From Gemmata massiliana (GTDB lineage: Bacteria > Planctomycetota > Planctomycetia > Gemmatales > Gemmataceae), in the NCBI GenBank assembly GCA_000531095.1, contig HG799467.1, positions 270,536-334,535 on the forward strand: a stretch of 64,000 nt of DNA, in the 5' to 3' direction. The position numbers and the translations under genes are program-made. The notes below the pieces were generated by a model. The model was not told the DNA's origin and did not search any database. It saw only the letters and a program-made list of their open reading frames with translations. The first letter of the stretch is position 1, and each line of letters begins with the position of its first letter. Positions 26,692 to 36,188 of this stretch are shown here, piece after piece.

Positions 26692-26830
26692 TCCGGTCGC
26701 GGGACGAGATAGGTGGATGTCGTTTCAGCCGGTGTGAGCCGGCTGTTCGCCCGGACGCTTCCGTGCGGTAATCGCTTATGCGGTGCGTGAATCGGGCCTG
26801 CGTGTCATTGCTATTGTCCGCAGCGAACAC

Positions 26831-27460
26831 CTACCGACCGGTCAGTGCTTCGCGGGGGTGTGGGGCTTGCTGACGAGGGGTAACGCCCATTACCCACGAC
26901 GGAGCGTCGCCGGGGGGAAACATGGCGACCGCGGTGATAACGGAATCGCCCTTTGGTGATTTCCGGAAACTGACGCACGCGCCTTTTTTCTTGTAGATGT
27001 AGTCGATTTTGACTTCGACCTTCTCTTCCGGCTCGTCGACGGGAAGGCGGAAGGTGACTTCCGGTTTGCCGAGTTTCTTCTCCACCGCGGTTATATCGTT
27101 GTCGAACGATAACTCCTCCGGGAGTTCGCCGACGTAACGCTTGTAGTCCGACGCCTTGTCGTTGAACATCCAAGCGGTGTGTAGGACGCTGTGGCAAAAT
27201 GCCAGTTCCAGCCCCTTCGACTTCCACCGGAGAGAGAAGAACTTTTCCTCCACGTTCTCGCGAACGTCCTGGTTCCAAAACTCGTAGTGGATTACCGGGT
27301 CTTCACCCATGTTGCGGCCGACGGCCCGCATTTCTTTACTCAGATGGCTTTTCCCAATCGCTTGCCTCACCGTCTGCGCACTCGGCCGCGGAGAATCTTT
27401 GGGTACCGGGGCGGCGACGATAGTTGTGGCGAACAGAAACACGCACGAAATACGGAGCAC
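26831..27460 (-). CDS. Exported hypothetical protein
   Basis: About 209 residues. The GTG at 27458-27460 is chosen because GAGGGG lies seven bases upstream and because it gives a compact signal peptide (LRISCVFLFATTIVAAPVPK). The mature part is soluble and Lys/Glu-rich, with paired strands such as KVEVKIDYIYKKKGACVSF. It could be a small periplasmic beta-rich protein. No known family recognised. Confidence 0.6.
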   Translation of the reverse strand: MLRISCVFLFATTIVAAPVPKDSPRPSAQTVRQAIGKSHLSKEMRAVGRNMGEDPVIHYEFWNQDVRENVEEKFFSLRWKSKGLELAFCHSVLHTAWMFNDKASDYKRYVGELPEELSFDNDITAVEKKLGKPEVTFRLPVDEPEEKVEVKIDYIYKKKGACVSFRKSPKGDSVITAVAMFPPGDAPSWVMGVTPRQQAPHPREALTGR

Positions 27461-27645
27461 GGTTCGCCCCCTCAAAAGGTTCTGCGCTAACGGGCACCGC
27501 GCGCGGTTTATGGGTGCCGAAGTGATAGTTTACTCGGACATAAACTCAGTTTGATAGTGAATTATTAAGGTCGCAGTGGCGGGTGCAAATAACAAATCCC
27601 GACGGGAAATACCCGCCGGGATTTGAATGTTATGTTCCGCACCGT

Positions 27646-30408
27646 TCAATCGTGCGTTTCGAGCCGGTGGAGGATCTCGTCGAGCAGGGCGGGGCCGGTT
27701 TTGCGGTACGCGGCCTCGTGCGGGCACGCCTGCACGCAGTACGGTTCGTCGCCGTTGCACAGGTCGCAGTTCACCGCGCGCCGGGCCGCGGTCATGTACG
27801 GGTTGCCGCCGGGAACGTCGGCCGCGGCCGGATTCGGGGTGCCACGCGGCACCATGTGAATCGCCCCGTAGGGGCAGTTCCGTTCGCACAGCCCGCACCC
27901 GATGCAGTGGTTCTCGATGACCACTTCCAGGTGGTTCCCGCGCCGGTGGATCGCGTCCACCGGGCACCCCTCCATGCAGTACGGCTTGTGGCACGACCGG
28001 CACGAGGTCGCCACCAGGAAGTCGCCGAACCGCAGCCCCTCGCGCAGCAGGCGGGCGTTGCCATCATGGGAGTCGGCACAGGCGCGGGTACACTCGTCGC
28101 ACCGGGTGCAACTCTTCAGGTCGAGCACCAGGAGCTTCTGGCCCTGGTACAAGCCCTGGCGGACGTAGTCGCGGAGCACCGCGGGCGGTGGGGCTTTCTC
28201 GACCCCGGGCACCGCGGGGCGCGGGGCGGACTTCATGCCGTCCTTGAGCGCCGGGAACCGGTCGCAGAGTTTGCGGAACACGGGACCGGGCACGCGCACG
28301 ACCTCGACCGGATCGAGCGCGGCGATGGTCGCGGTGCGGGTGCCGGGGCGATCGGACAGGAGGCCCGTTTCGCCGAACCCGTCGCCGACGGACAGGATGC
28401 GGAGCACCTGTTCGCCGCCCCCGGCCGTGGTGAAGACGCGCACGGTGCCGAGCCGGATGATGTAGAACGCGGCGGCCGTGTCGCCCTCGGCAATGATCGT
28501 TTCGCCCGCGGCGACGCGCCCGAACTGCACGCCCTCGGTGAGCAGGAACGTGACCGCCTGCTGGCGCTCCATCGTGTCGAGCAACTGGAAGAGGCGCCCG
28601 CTCTGCACGCCCGTCTGGATCGCGCGCAGGGTGTACATTTCCTGAATGTCTTCCCGCGCGGACGCGGCCCGCTGCATCATGTCGAGCATGTTGCGGGTGA
28701 TTTCGTACACGATGACCGGCCCGGACCGCGTGGGGTGCGGGGTGACGGTGGGCCAGCCGTTCTCGTCGGTCCCGAGCACGAGTTCACGGTTATCCGTCTC
28801 CGCGACGCCGATCACGCTCGCGACGCGCGGGCGCTGGGTGACGCACGTCATTTCCCCGAGTACCAGTTCGTCGCCCATCGCGACCTTCACGAGATCGCCG
28901 TACCCGGCCGCCTTCGTGTTGCTGGCCTTCTTGCCGAACAAGCTCGCGAAGAACCCGGGCTTCTGGGTTTGTACCGCGCCGCGGACGTAGATCTCGAACG
29001 TGCCCGAGCCTTGCAGCAGGAACGCGGTGCTCCCGTACTCGCCCTCCTCGCACAGCACCTTCTTTTCGCCCGGGGCGATCTCCCACTTGCGGACCGCGCC
29101 CTCGTTCCACTTCAGGTACGAGTACGGGATCGAGCGGAACGGGAACACGACCCGCGGGCCGCGCGTGGGGCTCTCGTAGAGCAGCCAGACCTGCTGCATC
29201 TCGTCGGCGGTGAGGAACCCGGACGACTTCGGGAACGACGTGTTCGGGTTCACCGGGATCTGCTCCGGCGAGTCCTCCCAGGCCCGCGGGCGCACGCGGC
29301 GCCGCAGCGAGAGCGCACCGGTCGGGCAACTGTTCATGCACTCGCCGCACTGCACGCAGGTTGAGTCGCGCATGATCGAGTCGAGGTCGAAGCTGATGCG
29401 CGTGCCGTACCCCTTGCCCGTGTGCCCGATCACCTTGAACGGCTTCACTTCCGAGCACGCACGCACGCACCGGTCGCACAGGATGCATCGGTCGTGGTCC
29501 ACCACCACGGTGCGCGACGAGTACGGGTAGTTGTCGTCAATCAGTGCGTTCCACTCTTCCCACGCGGGGCGCAGGTCGGACCGCTCCTCGTTCAGTTCTT
29601 TCGCTTCGAGGGTGGGGAGTAGCGGCAGTTCGATGCGCCGGGATTTGGGGATCGCTTCCTGCGCGGTGTTGCGGCTGGGCAGTTCCGGGGCGCGCTGGAG
29701 GCTGTCGCGAACTTTGAATTCTACCTCGTCGTCGCGGACCTCGATCACGCCGAGGGACCGTGCCACCGTGCTCAGTTCGTCTTCATAACGGCGGGTCGGG
29801 GTGAGCGGCTCATGGCAGTGGTCCGCGACCAGGAACTCGGCGAGCATGCGGATGGACGAGTTCACGTCGCCCGCGGCGCGCTCGATCACCTTTTCGTCGG
29901 CCGTGGTGCGCTTCTCCGGGTTGTAGCCCCACATCCCGGCGCGCGTGGTGACCACCATGTTCGTTTCGATGCGGTGCTGGCACGCGGGCACCAGCTTGCG
30001 CCCGGCCGTTAACTTGCCGCGCTTCATGCTGCTGATGTGGACCGAGCACATGCGGCACACGGCCACCGGCGCGACGTGGCGCTGGTGGCACAGCACGGGG
30101 ATGCGGCTCTTGAGTTCCTCGTCGGACCACAGACCCTGTTCGACGAGCGCGGCCGCGGCGTCGTAGATGGTCGTGGTGCGCGGGATCTCCTTACCGTCCG
30201 CGTCGCGGAGCACGTTGCCCTGGGAGTCGGTCTTCGGAACCGCGCGCGGCACCTCGACCGCGTACCCGTCGATGACGATGGTCACCAGGTCGTTGAAGCG
30301 GTCGCGCGTTTCCTTCTCGCGGCGCACGAGGACGTCGTTGTCGTCGCGGGCGAAGAGGGATTCCTCTTCGCGGCCGAGAGAGATATCGGGATCGGCGAAG
30401 TCGGGCAT
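27646..30408 (-). CDS. NuoG-like / tandem cNMP-binding / four-cluster ferredoxin fusion
   Basis: 920 residues. Residues about 40-170: 2Fe-2S domain of NuoG/FdhA type (C-x10-C-x2-C, then C). The usual His-Cys cluster motif after it is reduced to DHCHEPLTP. Residues about 315-385: two 4Fe-4S sites (CILCDRCVRAC and CVQCGECMNSC). Residues about 410-580 and 650-740: two cyclic-nucleotide-binding-type barrels (GEMT...RVAS and FGETGLLSDRPGTRTATI). Residues about 770-915: four 4Fe-4S sites of HycB/DmsB type (CTRCDECTRAC, CRSCHKPYCMEGC, CIGCGLCERNC, CDLCNGDEPYCVQAC). No molybdopterin domain. Follows the NuoEF fusion; together they should oxidise NADH and pass electrons to the membrane cytochromes (inference). 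Confidence 0.85.
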   Translation of the reverse strand: MPDFADPDISLGREEESLFARDDNDVLVRREKETRDRFNDLVTIVIDGYAVEVPRAVPKTDSQGNVLRDADGKEIPRTTTIYDAAAALVEQGLWSDEELKSRIPVLCHQRHVAPVAVCRMCSVHISSMKRGKLTAGRKLVPACQHRIETNMVVTTRAGMWGYNPEKRTTADEKVIERAAGDVNSSIRMLAEFLVADHCHEPLTPTRRYEDELSTVARSLGVIEVRDDEVEFKVRDSLQRAPELPSRNTAQEAIPKSRRIELPLLPTLEAKELNEERSDLRPAWEEWNALIDDNYPYSSRTVVVDHDRCILCDRCVRACSEVKPFKVIGHTGKGYGTRISFDLDSIMRDSTCVQCGECMNSCPTGALSLRRRVRPRAWEDSPEQIPVNPNTSFPKSSGFLTADEMQQVWLLYESPTRGPRVVFPFRSIPYSYLKWNEGAVRKWEIAPGEKKVLCEEGEYGSTAFLLQGSGTFEIYVRGAVQTQKPGFFASLFGKKASNTKAAGYGDLVKVAMGDELVLGEMTCVTQRPRVASVIGVAETDNRELVLGTDENGWPTVTPHPTRSGPVIVYEITRNMLDMMQRAASAREDIQEMYTLRAIQTGVQSGRLFQLLDTMERQQAVTFLLTEGVQFGRVAAGETIIAEGDTAAAFYIIRLGTVRVFTTAGGGEQVLRILSVGDGFGETGLLSDRPGTRTATIAALDPVEVVRVPGPVFRKLCDRFPALKDGMKSAPRPAVPGVEKAPPPAVLRDYVRQGLYQGQKLLVLDLKSCTRCDECTRACADSHDGNARLLREGLRFGDFLVATSCRSCHKPYCMEGCPVDAIHRRGNHLEVVIENHCIGCGLCERNCPYGAIHMVPRGTPNPAAADVPGGNPYMTAARRAVNCDLCNGDEPYCVQACPHEAAYRKTGPALLDEILHRLETHD

Positions 30409-30471
30409 GGTGGAAACTCACGCGGGCGCTGAACGAGTTCGGCGATTCCGGACGGTCGGGCTTTTCTGATT

Positions 30472-30526
30472 GTGGCACAGGCCTCTGGCCTGTGTTGCGG
30501 TTCCACAGGCCAGAGGCCTGTGCCAC
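30472..30526. repeat. Dispersed palindromic repeat, 23-bp arms (copy 2)
   Basis: Perfect inverted repeat 30472-30494 / 30504-30526, with the same arms as at 4708-4763. It lies between the NuoEF fusion gene and the NuoG-like gene, inside what should be one operon, so it may form an RNA hairpin that tunes the level of the downstream gene. Confidence 0.9.
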
Positions 30527-30555
30527 GGAAACAAGGCTGGTGCGCTCTCGTCGCC

Positions 30556-32604
30556 TCAGCCCCGCGGCTTCTTCTGGGTGTCTTCCATGAAGTACGAGAG
30601 CGCGGTGGCGAGCGGGATGGGTGCGACGTACCCCAACCCGCAGATCGACGTTAGCTGCAACGTCTTGGTGATTTCCTTTACGTCGGACTTGATGCGCTCG
30701 GCCTCCTCCCCGGCGACCGGCTTGCCGGAGTCGCGGCGCGTGAGGAGCTCCTGACCGATCTGCACCAGCTTCTGCGACCCGAGCCGGCACGGGATGCACT
30801 TGCCGCACGACTCGTTGCGGTAGAACTCGGTGTAGTTCACTGCTTGGTCGAGCAGGTCCACGTTGCCCGCGTAGACGGCGATCGCGGCGCCGAGCATCGG
30901 CTCGACCGGGAACCGTAGGGCGCCGTTCATGTGGCGGAAGAAGTTCAGGTCGAGCGGCACCTTCAGCAGGTCGAGTTCCGTTGCGCCCATCGGGATGTGG
31001 GTGCGGAGGAACCACGCCATGTAGTCGGCGTCCTGTGCGGAGCGCTCGCGGATCTTGGCGACCGCGTCCGCGCGCTTCTTCTCATCGAACTTCGGGTCGA
31101 TGGGGATCTTTGCGGGTAACAGCCCACCGGACGGACCGGATGCCGCGACCGCCCGGAGCGGCCCCGTGATCCCGCCGCAATACTTGTCGCCGGTGAACAG
31201 CTCACCCAGCGTCAGGCCAACCGCGACCTCGTAAACCCCGGGCCGGGCCACGTCGCCGCTCACGGAGAACAACCGGCGCCCGCCGAACTTGATCTTCGGG
31301 TCCGCGGCCAGGCGCCACCCGCCCATCTCGTACTTGTCGCCGCCGAACAGCACGATGCCCGGCGCCCAGGCGAGCGTCTCCACGTTGTTCACGACCGTGG
31401 GTCGGTCGCGCAGGCCGTTGGTTGTCAGTTCGGGCGGACGGTTGCGGGGCTGCCCGCGCCGGTCCTCCATTGCTTCGATGAGCGCGGACTGTTCACCGCA
31501 AATGTACCCACCGGGGCTTTCAAACACCTCGACCGAGAAGTTGCGCCCGGAGCCGAAGATGTTCTCGCCGCACGCGCCCATCTCGCGCGCCCGCTCGATC
31601 TCCTCGCGAACCGCGTGGATCTGTTCGTGGTACTCGTGGCGGATGAAGATGTATCCGGCCGATCCGCCGGTCATGAGGCCCGCGAGGATCACACCCTCCA
31701 CAACGAGGTGCGGCATCCGCAGCAAAATCTCGCGGTCCTTGAACGTGCCCGGCTCGCTCTCGTCGCCGTTGCACACGACATACTTTTCCGTCCCCGACTC
31801 ACGCCACACGTCGAGCCACTTCTGGTACGCGGGCGCGCCGGCCCCGCCCATCCCGAGCAGGTTGGACGTCTTCAGTTCCCACAGCAGCGGGTGGAACCGC
31901 TGGACGTAGTTCTCCAGATCCTTACCGCCCATGTCGCGGGGCGGGGGCACGAGCGGCCGGATCAGTTTCGACAGGTAATCGGTGAAGCGCTTGATGGCAC
32001 GGTAGTCGCGGGGCCAGCGCTGGCGCCCGTACACGTCCAGCGACCAGCCGGCCGCGGGAAGGGGAGGGTGGGCGTTGTCGCCGTCGGATGGAGGAGTCGT
32101 GTATCCGCGGTTCGAGTTCGTGTGCGGGGGGTATTCGGCGTCCGGGTCGGGAGCGGGTGGGTCGCGGTCGTCGGCCAGCGCGCGGAGCACCTCTTCCAGA
32201 TCCTGACCCGGGCGGTTCGCGTACACCCAGGCGTGAACGTCCTCGGGCATCGGGCGCTTCTCGACCCAGACGGCCGGCGCGCGGTCGCACCGGCCCAAGC
32301 ACGACACGCCCTCGACGCAGATCTTCTTCCCGGTGCGCTCCGACAGTTCGGCCGCGAGTACGGGCAATCCGGTCCGCTCGTTCAGGAGCGCTGCGGACCC
32401 GCGCAGGTGACACGTCATGTCGCGGCAGACGCGCATCTCGATGTCGGGCGGGTTGGTCCGTTCGAGCTTGAACGCGGGGAAGAAGCTGCTCACCTCTTCC
32501 AGCCGGTACATTGGCACGTCGATTTCGCGCGAAAGCTCCTTCAGCTCCTTATCGGGAAGGAAGCCGAACCGGTTTTGGATGTCGCGGAGCCGCTGGACGA
32601 TCAT
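30556..32604 (-). CDS. NuoE-NuoF fusion (NADH-binding flavin/Fe-S subunit)
   Basis: 682 residues. Residues 1-135: NuoE-like thioredoxin-fold 2Fe-2S domain with CRDMTC and CLGRC ligands. A Pro/Asp-rich linker covers about 140-190. Residues about 240-670: NuoF domain with FMN/NAD loop GMGGAGAPAYQKW, NGDESEPGTFKDRE, GGYICGEQSALIEAMED, a SLBB-like middle, and the 4Fe-4S site SCGKCIPC plus a later Cys in SICGLG. All cofactor residues appear intact, so the protein should accept electrons from NAD(P)H. It sits between the decahaem cytochrome and the NuoG-like fusion on one strand. Confidence 0.9.
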   Translation of the reverse strand: MIVQRLRDIQNRFGFLPDKELKELSREIDVPMYRLEEVSSFFPAFKLERTNPPDIEMRVCRDMTCHLRGSAALLNERTGLPVLAAELSERTGKKICVEGVSCLGRCDRAPAVWVEKRPMPEDVHAWVYANRPGQDLEEVLRALADDRDPPAPDPDAEYPPHTNSNRGYTTPPSDGDNAHPPLPAAGWSLDVYGRQRWPRDYRAIKRFTDYLSKLIRPLVPPPRDMGGKDLENYVQRFHPLLWELKTSNLLGMGGAGAPAYQKWLDVWRESGTEKYVVCNGDESEPGTFKDREILLRMPHLVVEGVILAGLMTGGSAGYIFIRHEYHEQIHAVREEIERAREMGACGENIFGSGRNFSVEVFESPGGYICGEQSALIEAMEDRRGQPRNRPPELTTNGLRDRPTVVNNVETLAWAPGIVLFGGDKYEMGGWRLAADPKIKFGGRRLFSVSGDVARPGVYEVAVGLTLGELFTGDKYCGGITGPLRAVAASGPSGGLLPAKIPIDPKFDEKKRADAVAKIRERSAQDADYMAWFLRTHIPMGATELDLLKVPLDLNFFRHMNGALRFPVEPMLGAAIAVYAGNVDLLDQAVNYTEFYRNESCGKCIPCRLGSQKLVQIGQELLTRRDSGKPVAGEEAERIKSDVKEITKTLQLTSICGLGYVAPIPLATALSYFMEDTQKKPRG

Positions 32605-32668
32605 CGAAGAACCTGATGGTTGGCGCCTGGAGTTCCAGAGAGCAGACGTCCGAAGACTCTGCCCTCTG

Positions 32669-34294
32669 CTACTTACTGCTGCCCTTGAGCCAGTTGAGCA
32701 GGTCGAGCGGTTTGCTCGCGTCCCGGGCCGGGGCGCCGCGCCCCTGGAGCGGGTGGTCGCCGTTGTGGTAGCGGTGGCAGTCGGTGCAGTTGTGCCGCGC
32801 GCCGCCGCCCAGGACGTCCGGGCTGTCGGACACCTTGATCTTCGTGCCGAGCGGCGAGTGGCACGCTCGGCAGGTGTTGATGCCCACGATCTGCACCGGC
32901 TCCGGTTTGTCCGCTTCCACCTTGGAGATGTAGTCGGCGCCCGTCCCCGGGTGGCACGTCGCGCACGTCGTTCCGCGGTGCGAAGCGTGGTTGAACTTCG
33001 CGTGCTTGAACCAGACCGTACGGTCCGGGACGGCCGTGACGCGGGGCTTGGCCTTTCCGTCGCCCGGCGTCATGGTGTGACACTTCGCGCAGCTTCCGGC
33101 AGGTTCAAAGAGCAGCCCCTCCGCGAGTCCGGCGAGCCGCTCGGCTTCTTGCCCCAAAGTGCGCGGAGCGAGGTTCTTCGGGGGCGCGTCGAGCTTGCCA
33201 CCGAGTTCGGGCGGCGCGTTCAGGGCCGGGTGCCCGCTGTCGCTCAGCCCCTTCAGGTAGCCGGCTTTCAGATCAGCGATGAGGTCGGTCGGTTGCTTGC
33301 GGTGCGGCACATCGAACCGCGGCACTTCAAACTTCTTTCCGTTGGCTTCGCTCACGCCCTCGTTCGCCTTCTGCGGGTGGCACGAGCGGCAGTGGGCCTC
33401 GAAGTTGACAGGGAGGAAGTACGCGCCCTCGGCACGCGGGGGGAGCAGGGCACGGGTCGGATCGTCCTTCGCGAGCGTGTCCTTGAGCGAGTTAAAGCCG
33501 GGGGAACCCACGCCCGAATCGAGCGCGTGGCAGGAGGCGCACTGGAGTTGCACCTTTACGTCGTCGGCCGCGCCGGGGGCGAACCGGGTAACGGCCGCGT
33601 CCCCGCCCAGTTCGCGGAGCCGCTTCACCGTCATCGCTTCTTTTCCGTCGGCCGTGTACGCCTGACCGGGGTTCATGTGGATGGCGTGGCTGAACTTGAG
33701 CGTGCGCGGGTTCGCGGAAGTGTCCAGCGAGCGGAACTCGGGGTGGTCCTTCACGAAGTTCGTGATCTCGTTCTGGTACGGTTCGCCGGCCTTGGACTTG
33801 TTCGACTCGTGCCACTTGCCGAGGTTCTCGTGGCACTGGTTACAGTCCTTGTCGGCCAATCGCACGAGCGAACTCAACCGCCCGTTGTGGTCGTGGTGGC
33901 AGTTGGAGCAGCGGTCGTGGAACGCACGGGCGCCCGCGTTCGCGGAGTCGTGGTGGCCGGGGCCGGAGTGACACTTTTCGCACGTCAGGTCGTGCCGGCG
34001 GTCGCGCGCGTTGAAGACGGACACCGGCCCCAGGTCTTTCAGCCCGTGGGCGACGTGGCACGCGGCACAATTGTCGTCGAAGGAAGCGTGCGGGTTCGAG
34101 AGCGGCCCGTGCGAGTGCGCGTACTGAACGCGCTGGACCGGCTGAACGACGTCCACCGCGGCCCACGCGCCGGCGGCGAGTAGAGCCATCCAACCGAGGG
34201 CGATCTTCCCGCGGCGCAGCGCGTCCGGCCGGCGGAAGTAGCCGCGCTTCCCGGTGAACCGGTCCGACAGGTCGCGACTTGGTGAACGAGGCAT
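32669..34294 (-). CDS. Decahaem c-type cytochrome, membrane-anchored
   Basis: About 541 residues from ATG 34292-34294 (MPRSPSRDLSDRF). An N-terminal anchor helix (KIALGWMALLAAGAWAAV, about residues 28-48) is followed by ten CxxCH haem-binding motifs: CAACH, CEKCH, CSNCH, CNQCH, CASCH, CRSCH, CAKCH, CATCH, CRACH and CTDCH, with many extra His for distal ligation. The spacing resembles cytochrome c7/c3-like multihaem conduits. It would act in the periplasm. Flanked by the cytochrome b gene upstream and the NuoEF fusion downstream, so probably the exit route for electrons. Confidence 0.9.
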   Translation of the reverse strand: MPRSPSRDLSDRFTGKRGYFRRPDALRRGKIALGWMALLAAGAWAAVDVVQPVQRVQYAHSHGPLSNPHASFDDNCAACHVAHGLKDLGPVSVFNARDRRHDLTCEKCHSGPGHHDSANAGARAFHDRCSNCHHDHNGRLSSLVRLADKDCNQCHENLGKWHESNKSKAGEPYQNEITNFVKDHPEFRSLDTSANPRTLKFSHAIHMNPGQAYTADGKEAMTVKRLRELGGDAAVTRFAPGAADDVKVQLQCASCHALDSGVGSPGFNSLKDTLAKDDPTRALLPPRAEGAYFLPVNFEAHCRSCHPQKANEGVSEANGKKFEVPRFDVPHRKQPTDLIADLKAGYLKGLSDSGHPALNAPPELGGKLDAPPKNLAPRTLGQEAERLAGLAEGLLFEPAGSCAKCHTMTPGDGKAKPRVTAVPDRTVWFKHAKFNHASHRGTTCATCHPGTGADYISKVEADKPEPVQIVGINTCRACHSPLGTKIKVSDSPDVLGGGARHNCTDCHRYHNGDHPLQGRGAPARDASKPLDLLNWLKGSSK

Positions 34295-34402
34295 CTTGCA
34301 CCCAGAAACAGTAAACAGTGTTCGGCGCGCTGGTGCCTGCGAGAGCACGGTGTAACGAGTTTAACCCGGCCCGAGCACCGAAAACCGTATACGGAACACG
34401 AA

Positions 34403-35284
34403 TCACCAATATTTCAGCGCCCGGACCGCGTGGAGAACCATCAGCGCGGTCATCGCCACCGAGAGCGGCAGGTGGACGAGGAGCCAGTTGTGCAGCCAGA
34501 AGTACAACTGGGCCTGCGCGTCCCACCGGCGCCGCAAGTTGGCCAGTTCCTGGAGCCGGTCGAGGTCGTTGCGGGCCTCGGGCGGGACCGCTTCGCGGAG
34601 CCGGGCGAACCGGCGCTCAGCCTCGGCCGGGGCCGTTAGCGGCGAGCGCGAGTGACTGCCCCGTTGCAGGTACGGCAGGAGTACGTCGTCGCGGAACGCT
34701 TCGAGTTCGACCGCGAGCGGCCCGCCGATGATCGGGTCGACCGCTTCCGCTTCCGGGGGAACGGTCGTCAGCCCGGTCACGATGCGGCGGGCCTCGTCCG
34801 CGTGGTACTCGCCGAGGCGATCGATCTGCGAAGCGATCGTTTCACCCGGGATGTCCGCGAGCATCTTCTGCGGGAGCCACTGCTGCATGATGAGCCCCCA
34901 CACGCCACTGAACGTGACGAGCAGGAACAGCACCAGCGTGACCGTGGCGAGCGGCCCCCCGAACCCGAAGCCCGCGTGGATCAGAATAACCGGCAGGCAG
35001 ATCAGCCCCATCCAGATGTGGAGCCGCATCCACAGCCGCGTGCGGCCCAGGCGCCACCGGCGCCACCGCTTGCGGAGGACAATCGCCATCTCGAAGAACA
35101 CGATGGCCCCGCCCACCACGCCGCACAGGACGCCGAACCCGCTGCTCGGCAGGGGCGGCCAGTCCCACAGCGTGACCAGCGCGCCGAGCCGGGCGAGGAT
35201 CACCCCGATGAGGGTGACCCCGACGGTGGCGATCACGATCGTGGTGATGCGCCGCTGCACGGTCTTCGTCTTGCCGAGAAGCAC
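34403..35284 (-). CDS. Membrane cytochrome b-like protein
   Basis: 293 residues starting at GTG (35282-35284) with GGAG six bases upstream. Four to five transmembrane segments. His residues sit in membrane helices in RLHIWMGLICLPVILIHAGF and in the C-terminal LHNWLLVHLPLSVAMTALMVLH, a pattern suited to two b-type haems. A hydrophilic cytoplasmic or periplasmic loop of about 110 residues lies between helices. First gene of the minus-strand redox operon. It probably transfers electrons between the quinone pool or Fe-S module and the decahaem cytochrome. Family name not certain. Confidence 0.75.
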   Translation of the reverse strand: MLLGKTKTVQRRITTIVIATVGVTLIGVILARLGALVTLWDWPPLPSSGFGVLCGVVGGAIVFFEMAIVLRKRWRRWRLGRTRLWMRLHIWMGLICLPVILIHAGFGFGGPLATVTLVLFLLVTFSGVWGLIMQQWLPQKMLADIPGETIASQIDRLGEYHADEARRIVTGLTTVPPEAEAVDPIIGGPLAVELEAFRDDVLLPYLQRGSHSRSPLTAPAEAERRFARLREAVPPEARNDLDRLQELANLRRRWDAQAQLYFWLHNWLLVHLPLSVAMTALMVLHAVRALKYW

Positions 35285-35715
35285 TCGCCGCTCCGGTTAG
35301 TTCGTTGCGCCTTGGGGTTAGGTTCAGGATAGTAACCCACTCAAACGGAGCGGTCAACATTCCAGAATCCGGGTTTCCGGGTCAGTGACACCGGGCCGTC
35401 ACTCCAGTCGGATTGCGCCGTCCATCCCGTTACGGTCCGTACCTTAGAACTCACTTTGACGATTTTCTCGTCTTGTTTGAATTTATTTGCCCGCACGCGG
35501 GGCAAAGAGGCCCTATGGTCGGAACTTGAAGGGCATTGGAGCCGAAAATGGCTCTTTTGTTGTGTGAAGAACCGGTGCTTGGTGTGCCGCCGCGGACGGT
35601 GCATACTCTGAAGCCGGGTGAACACTCTGGCCGAATGACCAGTAAATGCCGAGGAGAGGTGGCCCGGTCCGGGATTTTGACATCAGGTGTTGATGACGGG
35701 CGTGGTGGCTTGCAC

Positions 35716-35830
35716 CTACCCACCGCCCTTGCGGGCGGGGTTCACCAGGGGCGTGGCGGGGTGCCACGGGTGATGGGACTACCGGTTTTGCCAAAGTGCG
35801 GTGAACCCCGCCCGCAAGGGCGGTGGGTGG
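35716..35830. repeat. Inverted repeat, 30-bp arms
   Basis: Arms 35716-35745 and 35801-35830 match with one mismatch (core CCCACCGCCCTTGCGGGCGG), separated by 55 bases. Each arm also contains an inner palindrome CCGCCCTTGCGGGCGG. Distinct in sequence from the repeats at 4708 and 6580. Confidence 0.88.
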
Positions 35831-35982
35831 CAGACGCCCGTTGCAGGTGACCCGCACTCGTTGTTGGCGAATGTTAGCTACCGTACACGGTTGCCAGAAC
35901 GCCGAGATGGTGCCAAAGTACAGGAAATATTAGGAATTGGAGCCCTCTCGACGGACCGATGCGGCTCCCGTGGCCCGGAAAG

Positions 35983-35998
35983 GTTAGCAATTGTTAGC
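35983..35998. repeat. TTAGC repeat motif (copy 1)
   Basis: GTTAGCAATTGTTAGC, a direct repeat of GTTAGC with a short spacer. Identical to 57441-57456. Surrounding sequence in both places shows further TTAGC units and loose similarity over more than 100 bases. Located about 190 bases before the pentahaem cytochrome operon. Confidence 0.7.
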
Positions 35999-36188
35999 CG
36001 GGGGCGGACCGGTCGGAACGGAGGGCGGCTTCAGTTTGATTTTGCACTTAACGTGCGATCACGGGTGAAGTGTTCGTGTTGAATGGTGCTTGCCGTTGCA
36101 CCCGAAAACGCCGAACATGGTGAACGCGCCGGCCGGCGCATCGTAGCTCGCGGGTTTCTCAAACACTGACCCACATTCTCGGCTGACA

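Larger units (their letters stand above)
35285..36188. other. Intergenic region between the two redox operons
   Basis: About 900 bases between divergent gene sets with no convincing gene. Holds a 30-bp-arm inverted repeat (35716-35830) and TTAGC-rich sequence with GTTAGCAATTGTTAGC at 35983-35998. It must contain the promoters of both the cytochrome b operon and the pentahaem cytochrome operon, so it is the natural place for shared regulation. No promoter was assigned with confidence. Confidence 0.5.

Noticed and set aside
27646-35284. NAD-dependent formate dehydrogenase or hydrogenase operon
   Set aside because: Only the NuoE/F and Fe-S modules are present; there is no molybdopterin or NiFe/FeFe catalytic domain in any of the genes.
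35536-35850. A 104-codon ORF in the redox control region
   Set aside because: It is translated mainly from the inverted repeat and shows no protein-like composition.
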